A DNA stretch of 64,000 nt from Altererythrobacter sp. ZODW24 (GTDB lineage Bacteria; Pseudomonadota; Alphaproteobacteria; Sphingomonadales; Sphingomonadaceae): assembly GCF_003344885.1 (NCBI RefSeq), contig NZ_CP031155.1, positions 372,001-436,000 on the forward strand, in the 5' to 3' direction. Positions within the stretch are counted from its first letter, which is position 1, and each line of letters begins with the position of its first letter. Under the pieces are notes generated by a model that worked only from the letters and a program-made list of their open reading frames with translations, was not told the origin of the DNA and did not search any database. This document shows, one piece after another, positions 36,631-45,246 of this stretch. The position numbers and the translations under genes are program-made.

Positions 36631-36754
36631 TGAGTTATATTGTCCGGTAAGGGGGCCAGTGGCCCGATTGACGCGTAGCGGCCCCGTATAAGGAGCCTCG
36701 CGAAACTTCGTCGCGCCCTTCGGCCAGAATACCCGTAAAGTCAAGAAATCGCGC

Positions 36755-37315
36755 TTAACCGCGAATGGGGACCAACCGCCGTAATTTAGTGATTTCGCAA
36801 GTAGCACCAGCGCGTGATTTCAACTCGTCGCGCTCGACACAGATGTCGCCATCCTTCTTTTGCTCGACATAGAAGCCGGAGTAGAAATCGCGGGCGTTGC
36901 ATTTCTTGTTCAAGTTGGCGCGCACGATCCGCCGGTCACGCATGAACAGCAAAAGGCGATTATCGCGGTCGACCTGAACTCCTGCGATTCCGGCGAGCGA
37001 AACGCATTTCCCCATTTTCTTGGACTCGTAACGCTTTTCGAGCTCAGATTGCGGCAGTGTTGCAAGCAAGTTGTTACGCATTGGCTGGGATCGCGGTGCA
37101 ATGCGGACAGTAACCTGTCGCTGGATGCGCACCTGAGACTGGTTGGGGATGCGGAATGCGTCAGCGACAAGCCGCCAGCCGGGCGGGCTTTGCGGCACAG
37201 CATCATCAGCCTTCTGCGCAGAATCCTCGGGCGGCTTTTCAGCCGTAGCCGGGGGATCAACCGGCGCAGGCAGCAATAGCGCTAGCGGCGCAAGTAAGGC
37301 TGCAAAGCTATTCAT
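36755..37315 (-). CDS. Small secreted hypothetical protein
   Basis: The 186-residue product starts with a signal-like region (MNSFAALLAPLALLLPAP), a Pro/Glu/Asp-rich linker (VDPPATAEKPPEDSAQK), then a compact domain with WRLVADAFRIPNQSQVRIQRQVTVRI and CVSLAGIAGVQVDRDNRLLL, four cysteines in the mature part, and an Arg-rich end. I know no family for it. It is upstream of the DEAD-box gene on the same strand, with a 124-base gap, so joint transcription is possible but not shown. Confidence 0.65.
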   Translation of the reverse strand: MNSFAALLAPLALLLPAPVDPPATAEKPPEDSAQKADDAVPQSPPGWRLVADAFRIPNQSQVRIQRQVTVRIAPRSQPMRNNLLATLPQSELEKRYESKKMGKCVSLAGIAGVQVDRDNRLLLFMRDRRIVRANLNKKCNARDFYSGFYVEQKKDGDICVERDELKSRAGATCEITKLRRLVPIRG

Positions 37316-37473
37316 GATGGCGGTTTCGTTGGCTCCGTTTGCAATATTGTGCAGCGGTTCCCCCCGCCTTGATGCGCCCTCTATTACCCTAAAGGTTTGA
37401 ATGGCGGCTTAACCTGACTGTCAGGGTTAGCAAAAGCTGGCAAAAACACCGCTCGTTGTGGCAATGCCTGACC

Positions 37474-38934
37474 ATGGACAACACAAACGCATTCCTCACT
37501 GCTGCTGGAGACCTTTTGGGATCGCGAGGCTTCACACGCGACGCGGCAGCAATGGCACCTTGGCTAACAGACTGGCGCGGCCGCTATACTGGCGATGCGC
37601 TAGCACTCGCCTCGCCTGCTTCGACGGCAGAGACCTCCGCTCTGGTTAAGCTGTGCGCCAGTCACGGCATTGCCATCGTTCCGCAAGGCGGCAACAGCGG
37701 TATGAGCGGCGGCGCGACGCCCGACGATAGCGGGACCGCGATTATCCTGTCGCTCCGGCGCATGGATAATATTCGAAGTCTCGATCTCCCGGCTCGCAGC
37801 GTGACCTGTGATGCCGGACTGATCCTGCAAAAACTTCACGAAGCCGCAGAGGCTGAGCAGCTGCGTTTTCCCCTCACGCTGGGCGGCAAGGGATCGGCCA
37901 CGATTGGCGGGCTGATTTCGACGAATGCGGGCGGCACGCAGGTTTTGCGGCACGGGGCTATGCGCGCTCAAGTACTGGGGCTCGAGGCGGTCATGGCCGA
38001 TGGAGCAATTTTCGACACGCTAACGCCGCTGAAGAAGGACAACCGCGGTTTCGACTTGAAACAGGTACTGATCGGCTCGGAAGGTACATTGGGCATCGTC
38101 ACCGGGGCGACGCTGCGTTTGATGCCTGCAATTGCTGACCGGAGGGTGATTTGGGCCGGTGTCGAATCGATCCACGCTGCCCGAAAGCTGCTTTTCCATT
38201 GCGAAAATGTCGTTGGAGATGCGCTTGAGGGTTTTGAAGTCATCCCTAAGCATTGTCTTGATGCGGTGCTCGATCATCTGCCGGATGCTCGCTCACCGCT
38301 GGAAGGCGATTATCCATGGAACGCCCTGATAGAGCTGGTTGCCGACCCGGCTTCGGTGAATGCCCTCCCTTCCCTCGCTGAAGGTCTGCTTGAGACGGCC
38401 TTCGAGGCTGAGCTTCTGACAGACGCAACCATCGCGGCGAATGAAACACAGGCAGAAAAGCTTTGGTTACTGCGCGACTCCATTTCCGGATCCGAACGTG
38501 CAATCGGGCCAGCAATGCAGCACGATATCTCCGTGCCGGTCGCAAAGATGCCGGACTTCATTGCGGATTCCACACCCAAAGTGGAAAGCCGCTTCCCCGG
38601 CACTATCGTGGCTGCCTTCGGACATCTAGGCGATGGCAACGTGCACTACCATGTACTTGCACCAAAAGGCGTTATGCCCGGCAAATGGGAGAATACCGAA
38701 GGTAAACAGATCAGCGCCTATGTCCACGATCTGGTCACCCGGACAGGTGGATCGATCAGCGCAGAGCATGGCATCGGCCAAATGAAGCGCGACGAGTTGG
38801 GCAGACTGGGCGATCCTGTGGCACTCGCTTTGATGCGTTCGGTTAAGGATGCGCTCGACCCGCAAGGCATCCTCAACCCCGGCAAGCTGGTGCCCGCTGC
38901 AGACCACCTTGCAAGAGACGTAGCGACCGCCTAA
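37474..38934 (+). CDS. FAD-binding (VAO/GlcD-type) 2-hydroxyacid dehydrogenase
   Basis: The 486-residue flavoprotein has the PCMH FAD-binding region (VPQGGNSGMSGGATPD, RSVTCDAGLILQKLHEA, TLGGKGSATIGGLISTNAGG) and the FAD-linked oxidase C-terminal domain with FGHLGDGNVHYH, SAEHGIGQMKRDEL and PQGILNPGKLV. Related enzymes oxidise D-lactate, glycolate or D-2-hydroxyglutarate; the window gives no partner to decide. The ATG at 37474 gives MDNTNAFL; a GTG 18 bases earlier is possible. Confidence 0.88.
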   Translation: MDNTNAFLTAAGDLLGSRGFTRDAAAMAPWLTDWRGRYTGDALALASPASTAETSALVKLCASHGIAIVPQGGNSGMSGGATPDDSGTAIILSLRRMDNIRSLDLPARSVTCDAGLILQKLHEAAEAEQLRFPLTLGGKGSATIGGLISTNAGGTQVLRHGAMRAQVLGLEAVMADGAIFDTLTPLKKDNRGFDLKQVLIGSEGTLGIVTGATLRLMPAIADRRVIWAGVESIHAARKLLFHCENVVGDALEGFEVIPKHCLDAVLDHLPDARSPLEGDYPWNALIELVADPASVNALPSLAEGLLETAFEAELLTDATIAANETQAEKLWLLRDSISGSERAIGPAMQHDISVPVAKMPDFIADSTPKVESRFPGTIVAAFGHLGDGNVHYHVLAPKGVMPGKWENTEGKQISAYVHDLVTRTGGSISAEHGIGQMKRDELGRLGDPVALALMRSVKDALDPQGILNPGKLVPAADHLARDVATA

Positions 38935-39029
38935 AGCGCGCGCTTCGCGCGTGGCACCTTAACCGGTTCACGCCTCAATTTTTGCCCAATTACCACCTAG
39001 TTTCTAGATCCAGTTTTCGGAGAATTCTC

Positions 39030-39812
39030 ATGGCCAGCGCGCCTCCATCCAACTTGCCACTCATGTATAATGACCTGATGCCGCTGAACAGCCGCGACCA
39101 TGCAACGTGGAAAGCGCGTCAGACGGATAAGGCTCCTTGGCTGGTTGGCCAGCATGCTATCCCGCTGACCACTGACGAGTTCATTCAAGCGCAGCGTAAC
39201 TTCCCAATCGTGTTCGCCAGCGGCGAATCGCCAACACCGCTTGCGCTTATGGGTCTGAACGAAGGCGTGAACACCTTCGTCGACGCAGAAGGCACTGTGA
39301 CCGAGCCAGTTTACATCCCGGCCTATGTCCGCCGCTATCCGTTCCTGCTCGCCAAACTGCAGCAGGACTCGGAAGAAATGTCACTTTGCTTCGATCCAAC
39401 GAGCGACGTTCTGGGCGAATTCGATGATGGCGAACCGCTGTTTGACGACGAGAAAATGCCCAACGACCGCGCAAACGGCTTGCTCGAATTTTGCCAACGC
39501 TTCGAAGAAGCGGGCCAGCGCACGAAGAACTTCGTCGATGAGTTGAAGAAGCATGATCTTTTGATGGAAGGCGAAGTTGCCATTTCCACCAATCCGGAAG
39601 GCGACAAGCCATATGTCTATCGTGGCTTCCAGATGGTAAATCAGGAAAAGCTCCGCGAAGTTCGCGGCGATGTACTGCGCACGTGGAACCAAAATGGTTT
39701 GCTTACACTGATTTATGCGCACCTGTTCTCAATGAACCTTATGCGCGACGTGTTCTCGCGTCAGGTGGCACAGGGCACCGCACCAGCGGAAGCAACCGAA
39801 GCAGCAAACTGA
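39030..39812 (+). CDS. sapC: SapC family protein
   Basis: The 260-residue protein resembles SapC, first named for a Campylobacter S-layer locus; function in sphingomonads is not settled. Visible are LPLMYNDLMPLNSRDHATWK, PIVFASGESPTPLALMGL, PVYIPAYVRRYPFLL and, in the C-terminal half, WNQNGLLTLIYAHLFSM. No signal peptide is seen. GGAGAATTCTC precedes the ATG at 39030; a frame 48 bases longer is open but has no site. In many sphingomonads sapC stands beside tryptophan-halogenase or TonB-receptor genes, not here. A small RNA candidate follows. Confidence 0.88.
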   Translation: MASAPPSNLPLMYNDLMPLNSRDHATWKARQTDKAPWLVGQHAIPLTTDEFIQAQRNFPIVFASGESPTPLALMGLNEGVNTFVDAEGTVTEPVYIPAYVRRYPFLLAKLQQDSEEMSLCFDPTSDVLGEFDDGEPLFDDEKMPNDRANGLLEFCQRFEEAGQRTKNFVDELKKHDLLMEGEVAISTNPEGDKPYVYRGFQMVNQEKLREVRGDVLRTWNQNGLLTLIYAHLFSMNLMRDVFSRQVAQGTAPAEATEAAN

Positions 39813-39823
39813 TTGTCTGATAC

Positions 39824-39842
39824 ATAGGGGCTTTCGCCCTAT
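39824..39842 (+). terminator. Weak hairpin after sapC
   Basis: ATAGGG (39824-39829) pairs with CCCTAT (39837-39842), 12 bases after the sapC stop. Without a T-run it may only partly stop transcription or protect the 3' end. Confidence 0.4.
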
Positions 39843-39857
39843 TGGTGCGGCCGGGGC

Positions 39858-39885
39858 TTGAAGAAGTCTCGGCCGTCGCTATTTT
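39858..39885 (+). promoter_or_regulatory. Putative promoter of the small RNA
   Basis: TTGAAG (39858-39863) and TATTTT (39880-39885) are separated by 16 bases, a fair match to a sigma-70 promoter. It would start RNA near 39892. The match is by eye. Confidence 0.5.
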
Positions 39886-39891
39886 AAGGGT

Positions 39892-39999
39892 GTCCAGACT
39901 GGCATCCCTCATAGTCAGTTTGGATGGTGGCACTTGCTTGCAGGTGCCTCCCTCCCTGAACCTTGGCCACCTCGTGCGACATGCACGGGGTGGTTTTTT
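39892..39999 (+). ncRNA. Candidate ~108-nt small RNA with C/U-rich anti-SD-like loop
   Basis: The segment between sapC and the convergent amidohydrolase has the layout of a trans-acting bacterial sRNA. Hairpin 1: CCAGACTG (39894-39901) with CAGTTTGG (39916-39923), loop containing ATCCCTC. Hairpin 2: GGCAC (39929-39933) with GTGCC (39944-39948), extended by inner pairs. Next is an unpaired stretch with CCTCCCTCCC (39947-39956), able to pair with Shine-Dalgarno sequences. Last is an 11-bp terminator stem with six T. A promoter fits upstream. CCUCCUCCC-bearing sRNAs (alpha-r14, CcsR) are known in Alphaproteobacteria; kinship is only suggested. No reading frame of note is present. Confidence 0.65.
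39967..39999 (+). terminator. Strong Rho-independent terminator of the small RNA
   Basis: CCACCTCGTGC (39967-39977) pairs with GCACGGGGTGG (39983-39993) through 11 pairs including one G-T, loop GACAT, then TTTTTT (39994-39999). It lies 8 bases before the stop of the opposite-strand gene. Confidence 0.9.
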
Positions 40000-40006
40000 A
40001 TGGGAC

Positions 40007-40954
40007 CTACTCAGCGGCTTGGCGGAAATCCGATGGCGGGGCGAGCGCTGCGGTCTCATTGGCCAGCTTTCTCACAAGGCCCGACAACAGATCGACAATT
40101 GAGCCAGCACTATCGTTCAGTTCCTCGCGCGAATCGCCCAGATAAGCGCTCCGGCAAACTTCGAGCTGTAGCGCATGGATGTTTTTCTGCGGAGCTGCGT
40201 GGCGATCAAGAACATAACCGCCTGCATAGGGCCGGTTATGTGAGGCCCGCTCGCGCCGCTCCTCCAGATGGGTGAAGGCGGCCGCAGAAAGGCTCCGAGC
40301 GCTGGATGCACCGAACCGATCGCCGATCACAAAGTTAGGTGCCGGATTGCCATATCGCTCCACCGAAAGTGGCGGCATTGAATGCAGGTCAAGCAGCAGC
40401 GCAGCTCCCCAGCGGCGATGCAGGTCACCGAGCATCGCGGTAAGCCGATCATGATAAGGGCGGTGAATATGCTCGATCCGTTCCTCAAGCTCGGCACGCT
40501 GCAATGGTCGGAGCCAGACTTCGCCTGTTGCCGGCAGCCGCCGCGGGATCAGTCCAAGCCCTGTGCGGGCTCTTCGAGTGCTAACCTCGCGGCGAGGGAA
40601 ACCTAAGCCTCCCTCCACCATCGTCCAGTCGACATCGCTTTCAGCACGATTGAGATCGATCATCGCACGCGGTGCATCCGCCACCAGCAGAGCAGCGCCG
40701 GTTTCTGCCGACACGCGGGACGCAATCACGTCAATCAGCCGATCTTCCAGCTTCAGCCGGGAAGAATCAGAATCACGCATCGATTTCAATACATCAGAGG
40801 GATAGTTCCGCCCGCCATGCGGCGCTGCAATCAACACAGGAATTGGCGATGGACGAGGTGCGTTGAAGCGGAATGCGGGCATATTTGCCAAGCCGGGCAA
40901 CTTCCCGCCGCTCTCCATCTGCGAATCGCTCGCTGTGTCCTCCGAGGAAGTCAT
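40007..40954 (-). CDS. N-formylglutamate amidohydrolase family protein
   Basis: The 315-residue protein belongs to the N-formylglutamate amidohydrolase (HutG-like) family, zinc-dependent deformylases of histidine degradation and related N-acyl cleavage. Seen are IPVLIAAPHGGRNYPSD, APRAMIDLNRAESDVDW, LLLDLHSMPPL, FVIGDRFGASSA and NRPYAGGYVLDRHA, covering the expected metal-binding Asp/His/Glu sites. No hut genes are near, so the substrate is open. It is divergent from cpdR, with 95 bases between starts, as in several Alphaproteobacteria. Confidence 0.88.
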   Translation of the reverse strand: MTSSEDTASDSQMESGGKLPGLANMPAFRFNAPRPSPIPVLIAAPHGGRNYPSDVLKSMRDSDSSRLKLEDRLIDVIASRVSAETGAALLVADAPRAMIDLNRAESDVDWTMVEGGLGFPRREVSTRRARTGLGLIPRRLPATGEVWLRPLQRAELEERIEHIHRPYHDRLTAMLGDLHRRWGAALLLDLHSMPPLSVERYGNPAPNFVIGDRFGASSARSLSAAAFTHLEERRERASHNRPYAGGYVLDRHAAPQKNIHALQLEVCRSAYLGDSREELNDSAGSIVDLLSGLVRKLANETAALAPPSDFRQAAE

Positions 40955-41049
40955 TTAGCGAGTTACGCTTACCGGAGAAGCTGTGTCAAAACCGGTCATT
41001 GCAGTTTCCTAGTGAGATTTTTAACGCACTTGGGTATAAGGGGCTTTGC

Positions 41050-41442
41050 ATGAGTGAACAGACAAACCGCCTCCGCATCCTCCTCGCTGAAGACGAAGAG
41101 GCGATGCGCACCTATCTGGCCCGCGCGCTCGACAGCGCCGGTTACGAGGTAGTTTCGGTCGATCGCGGCACGGCGGCGGTACCTCTGCTCACAGAACAGC
41201 ATTTCGATCTGCTGCTCTCCGACATTGTGATGCCAGAGATGGACGGGATTGAGCTTGCACAGAAATGCGCCGAGCTGAGCCCACGCACTAAAGTGATGTT
41301 CATCACCGGATTCGCAGCGGTCACGCTTAAGGCCAGCCGCGAGGCACCCGCCGCTAAAGTGCTGTCCAAGCCGTTCCACCTGAAAGACCTCGTCCTCGAA
41401 GTTGAGCGGGTTTTTGCAGGCGAAGCAGCAGCCAGCCTTTAA
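41050..41442 (+). CDS. cpdR: CpdR-like single-domain response regulator
   Basis: CpdR, in its unphosphorylated form, helps direct substrates to ClpXP and is phosphorylated through CckA-ChpT. The 130-residue receiver has acidic pocket residues in LLAEDEEAMRTYLARALDSA, the phosphoacceptor Asp58 in LLSDIVMPEMDGIELA, and FITGFAAVTLKA with LSKPFHLKDLVLEVERV at the C-terminus, closely resembling the Caulobacter protein. The ATG at 41050 gives MSEQTNRLRIL; the longer frame runs into the divergent gene and is rejected. It is near cckA in this window but unlinked. Confidence 0.9.
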   Translation: MSEQTNRLRILLAEDEEAMRTYLARALDSAGYEVVSVDRGTAAVPLLTEQHFDLLLSDIVMPEMDGIELAQKCAELSPRTKVMFITGFAAVTLKASREAPAAKVLSKPFHLKDLVLEVERVFAGEAAASL

Positions 41443-41465
41443 TAGCCACTTGCAACCTGAAATTC

Positions 41466-41484
41466 GCGCGGCTACATGCCGCGC
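41466..41484. terminator. GC hairpin after cpdR
   Basis: GCGCGGC (41466-41472) and GCCGCGC (41478-41484) form a 7-bp stem, loop TACAT, 24 bases after the cpdR stop. It lacks a T-run, so it is a weak terminator candidate separating cpdR from the tRNA. Confidence 0.45.
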
Positions 41485-41520
41485 CTGCCGTCCTTAATCA
41501 GGCGGTTTTGCCGATAGTGT

Positions 41521-41595
41521 GGGCGTATAGCTCAGTGGTAGAGCACTGTGTTGACATCGCAGGGGCCGGGAGTTCAACTCTCTCTACGCCCACCA
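41521..41595 (+). tRNA. tRNA-Val (anticodon GAC)
   Basis: The 75-base gene has acceptor strands GGGCGTA/TACGCCC, a D arm AGCTCAGTGGTAGAGC, an anticodon stem CTGTG/CGCAG around TTGACAT (anticodon GAC, valine), and a T loop TTCAACT. CCA is encoded at 41593-41595. It lies alone between cpdR and icd. Confidence 0.97.
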
Positions 41596-41671
41596 TCGGT
41601 TTTCCTCTCCCTTGCGCCAGCCCTACCCTCTGCTAAAGCGCGGGCAACTCATTCAGCTACACAGGACGAAC

Positions 41672-42892
41672 ATGGCCAAGATCAAGGTGCAAAACCCCGT
41701 TGTTGAACTCGACGGCGATGAAATGACCCGCATTATATGGCAGTGGATCCGCGAACGGCTGATCCTGCCTTATCTCGACGTTGACCTGAAATATTACGAT
41801 CTTTCGATTGAAAAGCGTGACGAGACGGATGACCAGATCACCGTCGACGCAGCCAATGCGATCAAGAAATATGGCGTTGGCGTAAAATGCGCGACCATCA
41901 CACCTGATGAAGAGCGCGTTGAAGAGTTCGGCCTGAAGAAGATGTGGCGTTCGCCTAACGGTACGATCCGTAACATTCTCGGCGGCGTTGTTTTCCGTGA
42001 ACCTATCGTGATCGACAACGTCCCGCGCCTGGTTCCAGGCTGGACCGACCCGATTGTTATCGGCCGTCACGCATTTGGTGACCAATATCGTGCAACCGAC
42101 ACGCTGATCCCGGGTCCGGGCAAGCTGCGCCTGGTCTTCGAAGGTGAAGACGGCAAGAACATCGATCTCGATGTTTATGAATTCCAGTCGAGCGGCGTTG
42201 CCATGGCGATGTACAACCTCGACGATTCGATCCGCGACTTCGCGCGCGCTTCGATGAATTACGGCCTCGACCGCAAGTGGCCTGTCTACCTGTCGACCAA
42301 GAACACGATCATGAAGGCCTATGATGGCCGCTTCAAGGATCTGTTCGAGGAAGTCTTCGAGGCGGAATTCAAGGACAAGTTCAAAGAAGCGAACATCACT
42401 TACGAACACCGCCTGATCGACGACATGGTCGCATCCGCCCTTAAGTGGAACGGCAAGTTCGTATGGGCTTGTAAGAACTATGACGGCGACGTTCAGTCGG
42501 ACACAGTCGCGCAGGGCTTCGGCTCGCTCGGCCTTATGACGTCAGTTCTTATGACCCCGTCGGGCGACACGGTCGAAGCAGAAGCTGCGCACGGCACCGT
42601 TACCCGCCACTACCGCCAGCATCAGCAGGGCAAGGCGACCAGCACGAACCCGATTGCTTCGATCTTCGCGTGGACACGCGGCCTGATGTATCGCGGCAAG
42701 TATGACAACACGCCGGACGTGGTGAAATTTGCCGAAACGCTTGAGCGGGTCTGCATCCAGACCGTTGAAAAGGGCAATATGACCAAGGATCTCGCCTTGC
42801 TCATCGGCCCAAGTCAAAGCTGGATGACAACAGAACAGTTCTTCGAAGCCATCGTGAACGGCCTTGAAGAGGAAATGCAGGCTTGGGCGTAA
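41672..42892 (+). CDS. icd: NADP-dependent isocitrate dehydrogenase
   Basis: This TCA-cycle enzyme oxidatively decarboxylates isocitrate to 2-oxoglutarate. The 406-residue protein is of the eukaryote-like dimeric type: [34 protein letters not shown] with substrate-binding Ser, [13 protein letters not shown], and [17 protein letters not shown] at the coenzyme site. The ATG at 41672 has ACAGGACGAAC upstream; a longer frame adds 20 residues without a site. Its end overlaps by 10 bases the next gene's TTG start, so coupling is likely. Confidence 0.96.
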   Translation: MAKIKVQNPVVELDGDEMTRIIWQWIRERLILPYLDVDLKYYDLSIEKRDETDDQITVDAANAIKKYGVGVKCATITPDEERVEEFGLKKMWRSPNGTIRNILGGVVFREPIVIDNVPRLVPGWTDPIVIGRHAFGDQYRATDTLIPGPGKLRLVFEGEDGKNIDLDVYEFQSSGVAMAMYNLDDSIRDFARASMNYGLDRKWPVYLSTKNTIMKAYDGRFKDLFEEVFEAEFKDKFKEANITYEHRLIDDMVASALKWNGKFVWACKNYDGDVQSDTVAQGFGSLGLMTSVLMTPSGDTVEAEAAHGTVTRHYRQHQQGKATSTNPIASIFAWTRGLMYRGKYDNTPDVVKFAETLERVCIQTVEKGNMTKDLALLIGPSQSWMTTEQFFEAIVNGLEEEMQAWA

Positions 42893-43548
42893 GCGTCCGA
42901 GTTTTGAAGGCACTGGTGCCGGTCGTAGCATTGGCTGCGGCCGGCCCGGTCTTTGCTCCGGAACTGCTCGCCTTCCCGCACCACGCGGAAGTGGCCGGCA
43001 AACAAGTCTATTCCGTCGAGCCCATCAACGAATCCCAACTTACTAAAATCATCGCTCGTGCTGACGCTCTCGTTGCGACGAGCCCCCTCTCCCGTGGCAC
43101 CGAAAAGCGCCGTATCTTTCTCACCAATGGCGGATGGCGCTGGCATTGGCTGACGATCGGTGCGGGTAACGCTTTTGGGATTTCGCGCGCACTTGGCGAG
43201 CCCATCGTTCTCAATCGAAGCAGTCTTGGCGACGACACAGTCACAAATGGCAGCGCGGTCGCCGGAGAGCGCAGTCTGTCAGGGACAATCGCGCATGAGG
43301 TCACGCACGGTATGATCCGCCGTGAAATTGGACACATCCCTGCCCTCAACATGCCCACATGGCTCATTGAGGGATATGCCGATCACGTCGCGGACGAAAG
43401 TAGTCTGTCGGAAGCCGAATATGCGGAACTGAAAGCGCGCGGCGAGCGTCACCCTGCTATGCCCTATTACGAAGGTCGCCGAAAAGTCGCCGCTTTGCTG
43501 GCAGATAATGGCGGCTCCGTGCAAAAACTCTTCGCAGAAAGTTACTAA
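42883..43548 (+). CDS. HExxH putative metallopeptidase
   Basis: The 221-residue protein has one N-terminal hydrophobic segment ([20 protein letters not shown]) and a gluzincin-like zinc site: AHEVTHGMI with H138, E139, H142 and, 20 residues on, [10 protein letters not shown] whose E163 can be the third ligand. Secretion or membrane anchoring is likely. I cannot name a family with confidence. The start is uncertain: TTG at 42883 overlaps icd, and later GTG or TTG codons are possible. Its stop overlaps the ATG of the GNAT/nitrilase gene (TAATG). Peptidase activity is inferred from the motif only. Confidence 0.75.
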   Translation: MGVSVRVLKALVPVVALAAAGPVFAPELLAFPHHAEVAGKQVYSVEPINESQLTKIIARADALVATSPLSRGTEKRRIFLTNGGWRWHWLTIGAGNAFGISRALGEPIVLNRSSLGDDTVTNGSAVAGERSLSGTIAHEVTHGMIRREIGHIPALNMPTWLIEGYADHVADESSLSEAEYAELKARGERHPAMPYYEGRRKVAALLADNGGSVQKLFAESY

Positions 43549-45185
43549 TGCCCGAAGCTAAACCCAAGGCCCGCCTCGAAGTCCGGCAGGCGGAGCTGGA
43601 TGATGTGCGAGCAATCGCCGATCTGGTGCGCCGCGCCTATGCCGATCTGCCCGCTTACACGCTCGGTGAAATTCGCGGCCAGATAAACAATTTCCCTGAA
43701 GGCTGCTTCGTTGCCAAAATGGATGGCAAGCTCGTCGGATATTGCGCGTCCATGCGGTTGAGCGGAAATACTGCGCTAAAACCACACACTTGGGATGAGA
43801 TTACCGGAAACGGCTTTGGTTCACGCCACGTGGCCAATGGTGAGTGGCTCTACGGTTACGAAATGTGTGTCGACCCCAAGGTTCGCGGGACGCGTATCGG
43901 GCGGCGGCTGTATGAAGAACGGCGCTCGCTAGCAGAACGGTTGGAACTGTCCGGCGTTGTGTTCGGCGGTCGAATGCCCAACCTCTCCAAATCTTGGCGC
44001 AAGGTCGAGGGTCCGCAGGACTATCTCGAGCAGGTCCGCGACAGCAAGATTCACGATCCCGTTCTGCGCTTCCAGCTGGCCAACGGTTTTGAGCCGATGG
44101 GCATCCTCGAGAACTATTTACCAGAGGACAAGAAATCGAAGGCCTTCGCCGTCCACATGGTTTGGCGGAACCCTTATGTAGACCACAATGAACCCAAGAA
44201 GCACCGCATTCCGCGCGGTGTGGAAAGCGTTCGTATTGCGACCTGTCAGCTACAGGCACGCTCGGTCAAAGACTATGATGAGTTCATGGCTCAAGTCGAA
44301 TATTTCGTTGATGTTGCAGCCGATTATGAGGCGGACTTCATTGTCTTTCCCGAACTCTTCACCCTGATGCTTCTTAGCTTCGAGGAAAAAGAGCTGACCC
44401 CGATGGAAGCAATCGAGACGCTTTCGAAATACACCCCGCGTATCCGCCAGACGCTTAGCGAAATGGCGCTAAAGTATAACATCAACATTATCGGGGGATC
44501 GCACCCCACGCGCATGGATGATGGTGACATCCACAACGTCGCCTACGTCTGCCTGCGTGATGGCTCAATCTACAGCCAAGAGAAGATCCATCCCACCCCC
44601 AACGAAGCCTATTGGTGGAATATCAAGGGCGGCGATTCCATTGATGCCATCCCTACCGATTGCGGGCCGATTGGCGTGCTCATTTGCTACGATAGCGAGT
44701 TTCCAGAACTCGCCCGGCGCTTGGTTGATGAAGGCGCACGGATCATTTTCGTGCCGTTCTGCACCGACAGCCGCCAAGGATATATGCGTGTTCGCTACTG
44801 CGCTCAGGCCCGCGCCATCGAGAACCAGTGTTTCGTGGTGATGAGCGGCAATGTCGGTAACCTGCCAAACGTTGGCAACATGGATATCCAATACGCTCAA
44901 AGCTGTATTCTGACGCCCTGCGATTTCCCCTTCGCCCGCGATGGTATCGCCGCCGAAGCCAGTGAAAATGTCGAGACGCTAACCATCAGTGACGTCAATC
45001 TGGCTGACCTCAGTTGGGCCCGCGCAGAAGGCACGGTGCAAAACCTCGCTGACCGCCGCTTCGACCTCTACCGGATCGAATGGGACAAGCGCGTCGGCAA
45101 CATCACTGATCAGCCGCGCCTCGGTGAAACCCCAGAAAGCGCAGCGACCGCACCAACCGGCCCGCACACAGCAGGCGGTGGATAG
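43548..45185 (+). CDS. GNAT acetyltransferase / carbon-nitrogen hydrolase fusion
   Basis: The 545-residue product joins an N-terminal GNAT domain (about 8-190, with MCVDPKVRGTRIGRRLYEE as acetyl-CoA site) to a nitrilase-superfamily amidohydrolase (about 228-520). The catalytic triad is in place: Glu269 (FPELF), Lys346 (QEKIHPTP) and Cys380 (GVLICYDSEFPEL). This fusion is known but its substrate is unproven; hydrolysis of an amide coupled to acyl transfer is conceivable. It overlaps the HExxH gene by one base, so icd, the HExxH gene and this gene form one run. Confidence 0.88.
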   Translation: MPEAKPKARLEVRQAELDDVRAIADLVRRAYADLPAYTLGEIRGQINNFPEGCFVAKMDGKLVGYCASMRLSGNTALKPHTWDEITGNGFGSRHVANGEWLYGYEMCVDPKVRGTRIGRRLYEERRSLAERLELSGVVFGGRMPNLSKSWRKVEGPQDYLEQVRDSKIHDPVLRFQLANGFEPMGILENYLPEDKKSKAFAVHMVWRNPYVDHNEPKKHRIPRGVESVRIATCQLQARSVKDYDEFMAQVEYFVDVAADYEADFIVFPELFTLMLLSFEEKELTPMEAIETLSKYTPRIRQTLSEMALKYNINIIGGSHPTRMDDGDIHNVAYVCLRDGSIYSQEKIHPTPNEAYWWNIKGGDSIDAIPTDCGPIGVLICYDSEFPELARRLVDEGARIIFVPFCTDSRQGYMRVRYCAQARAIENQCFVVMSGNVGNLPNVGNMDIQYAQSCILTPCDFPFARDGIAAEASENVETLTISDVNLADLSWARAEGTVQNLADRRFDLYRIEWDKRVGNITDQPRLGETPESAATAPTGPHTAGGG

Positions 45186-45246
45186 CCACACGTCGATGTC
45201 CATTAGGCGCGTGACTTAGGGCGCAAGCCTGCCATAGAGTGACAAT

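Noticed and set aside
35338-36633. A 431-codon plus-strand frame opposite the DEAD-box helicase
   Set aside because: His/Arg-rich with no domain; the helicase on the other strand has all motifs.
40873-41049. Longer cpdR start giving 59 extra residues
   Set aside because: The extension overlaps the divergent amidohydrolase gene, has no ribosome site and is not part of the receiver fold.
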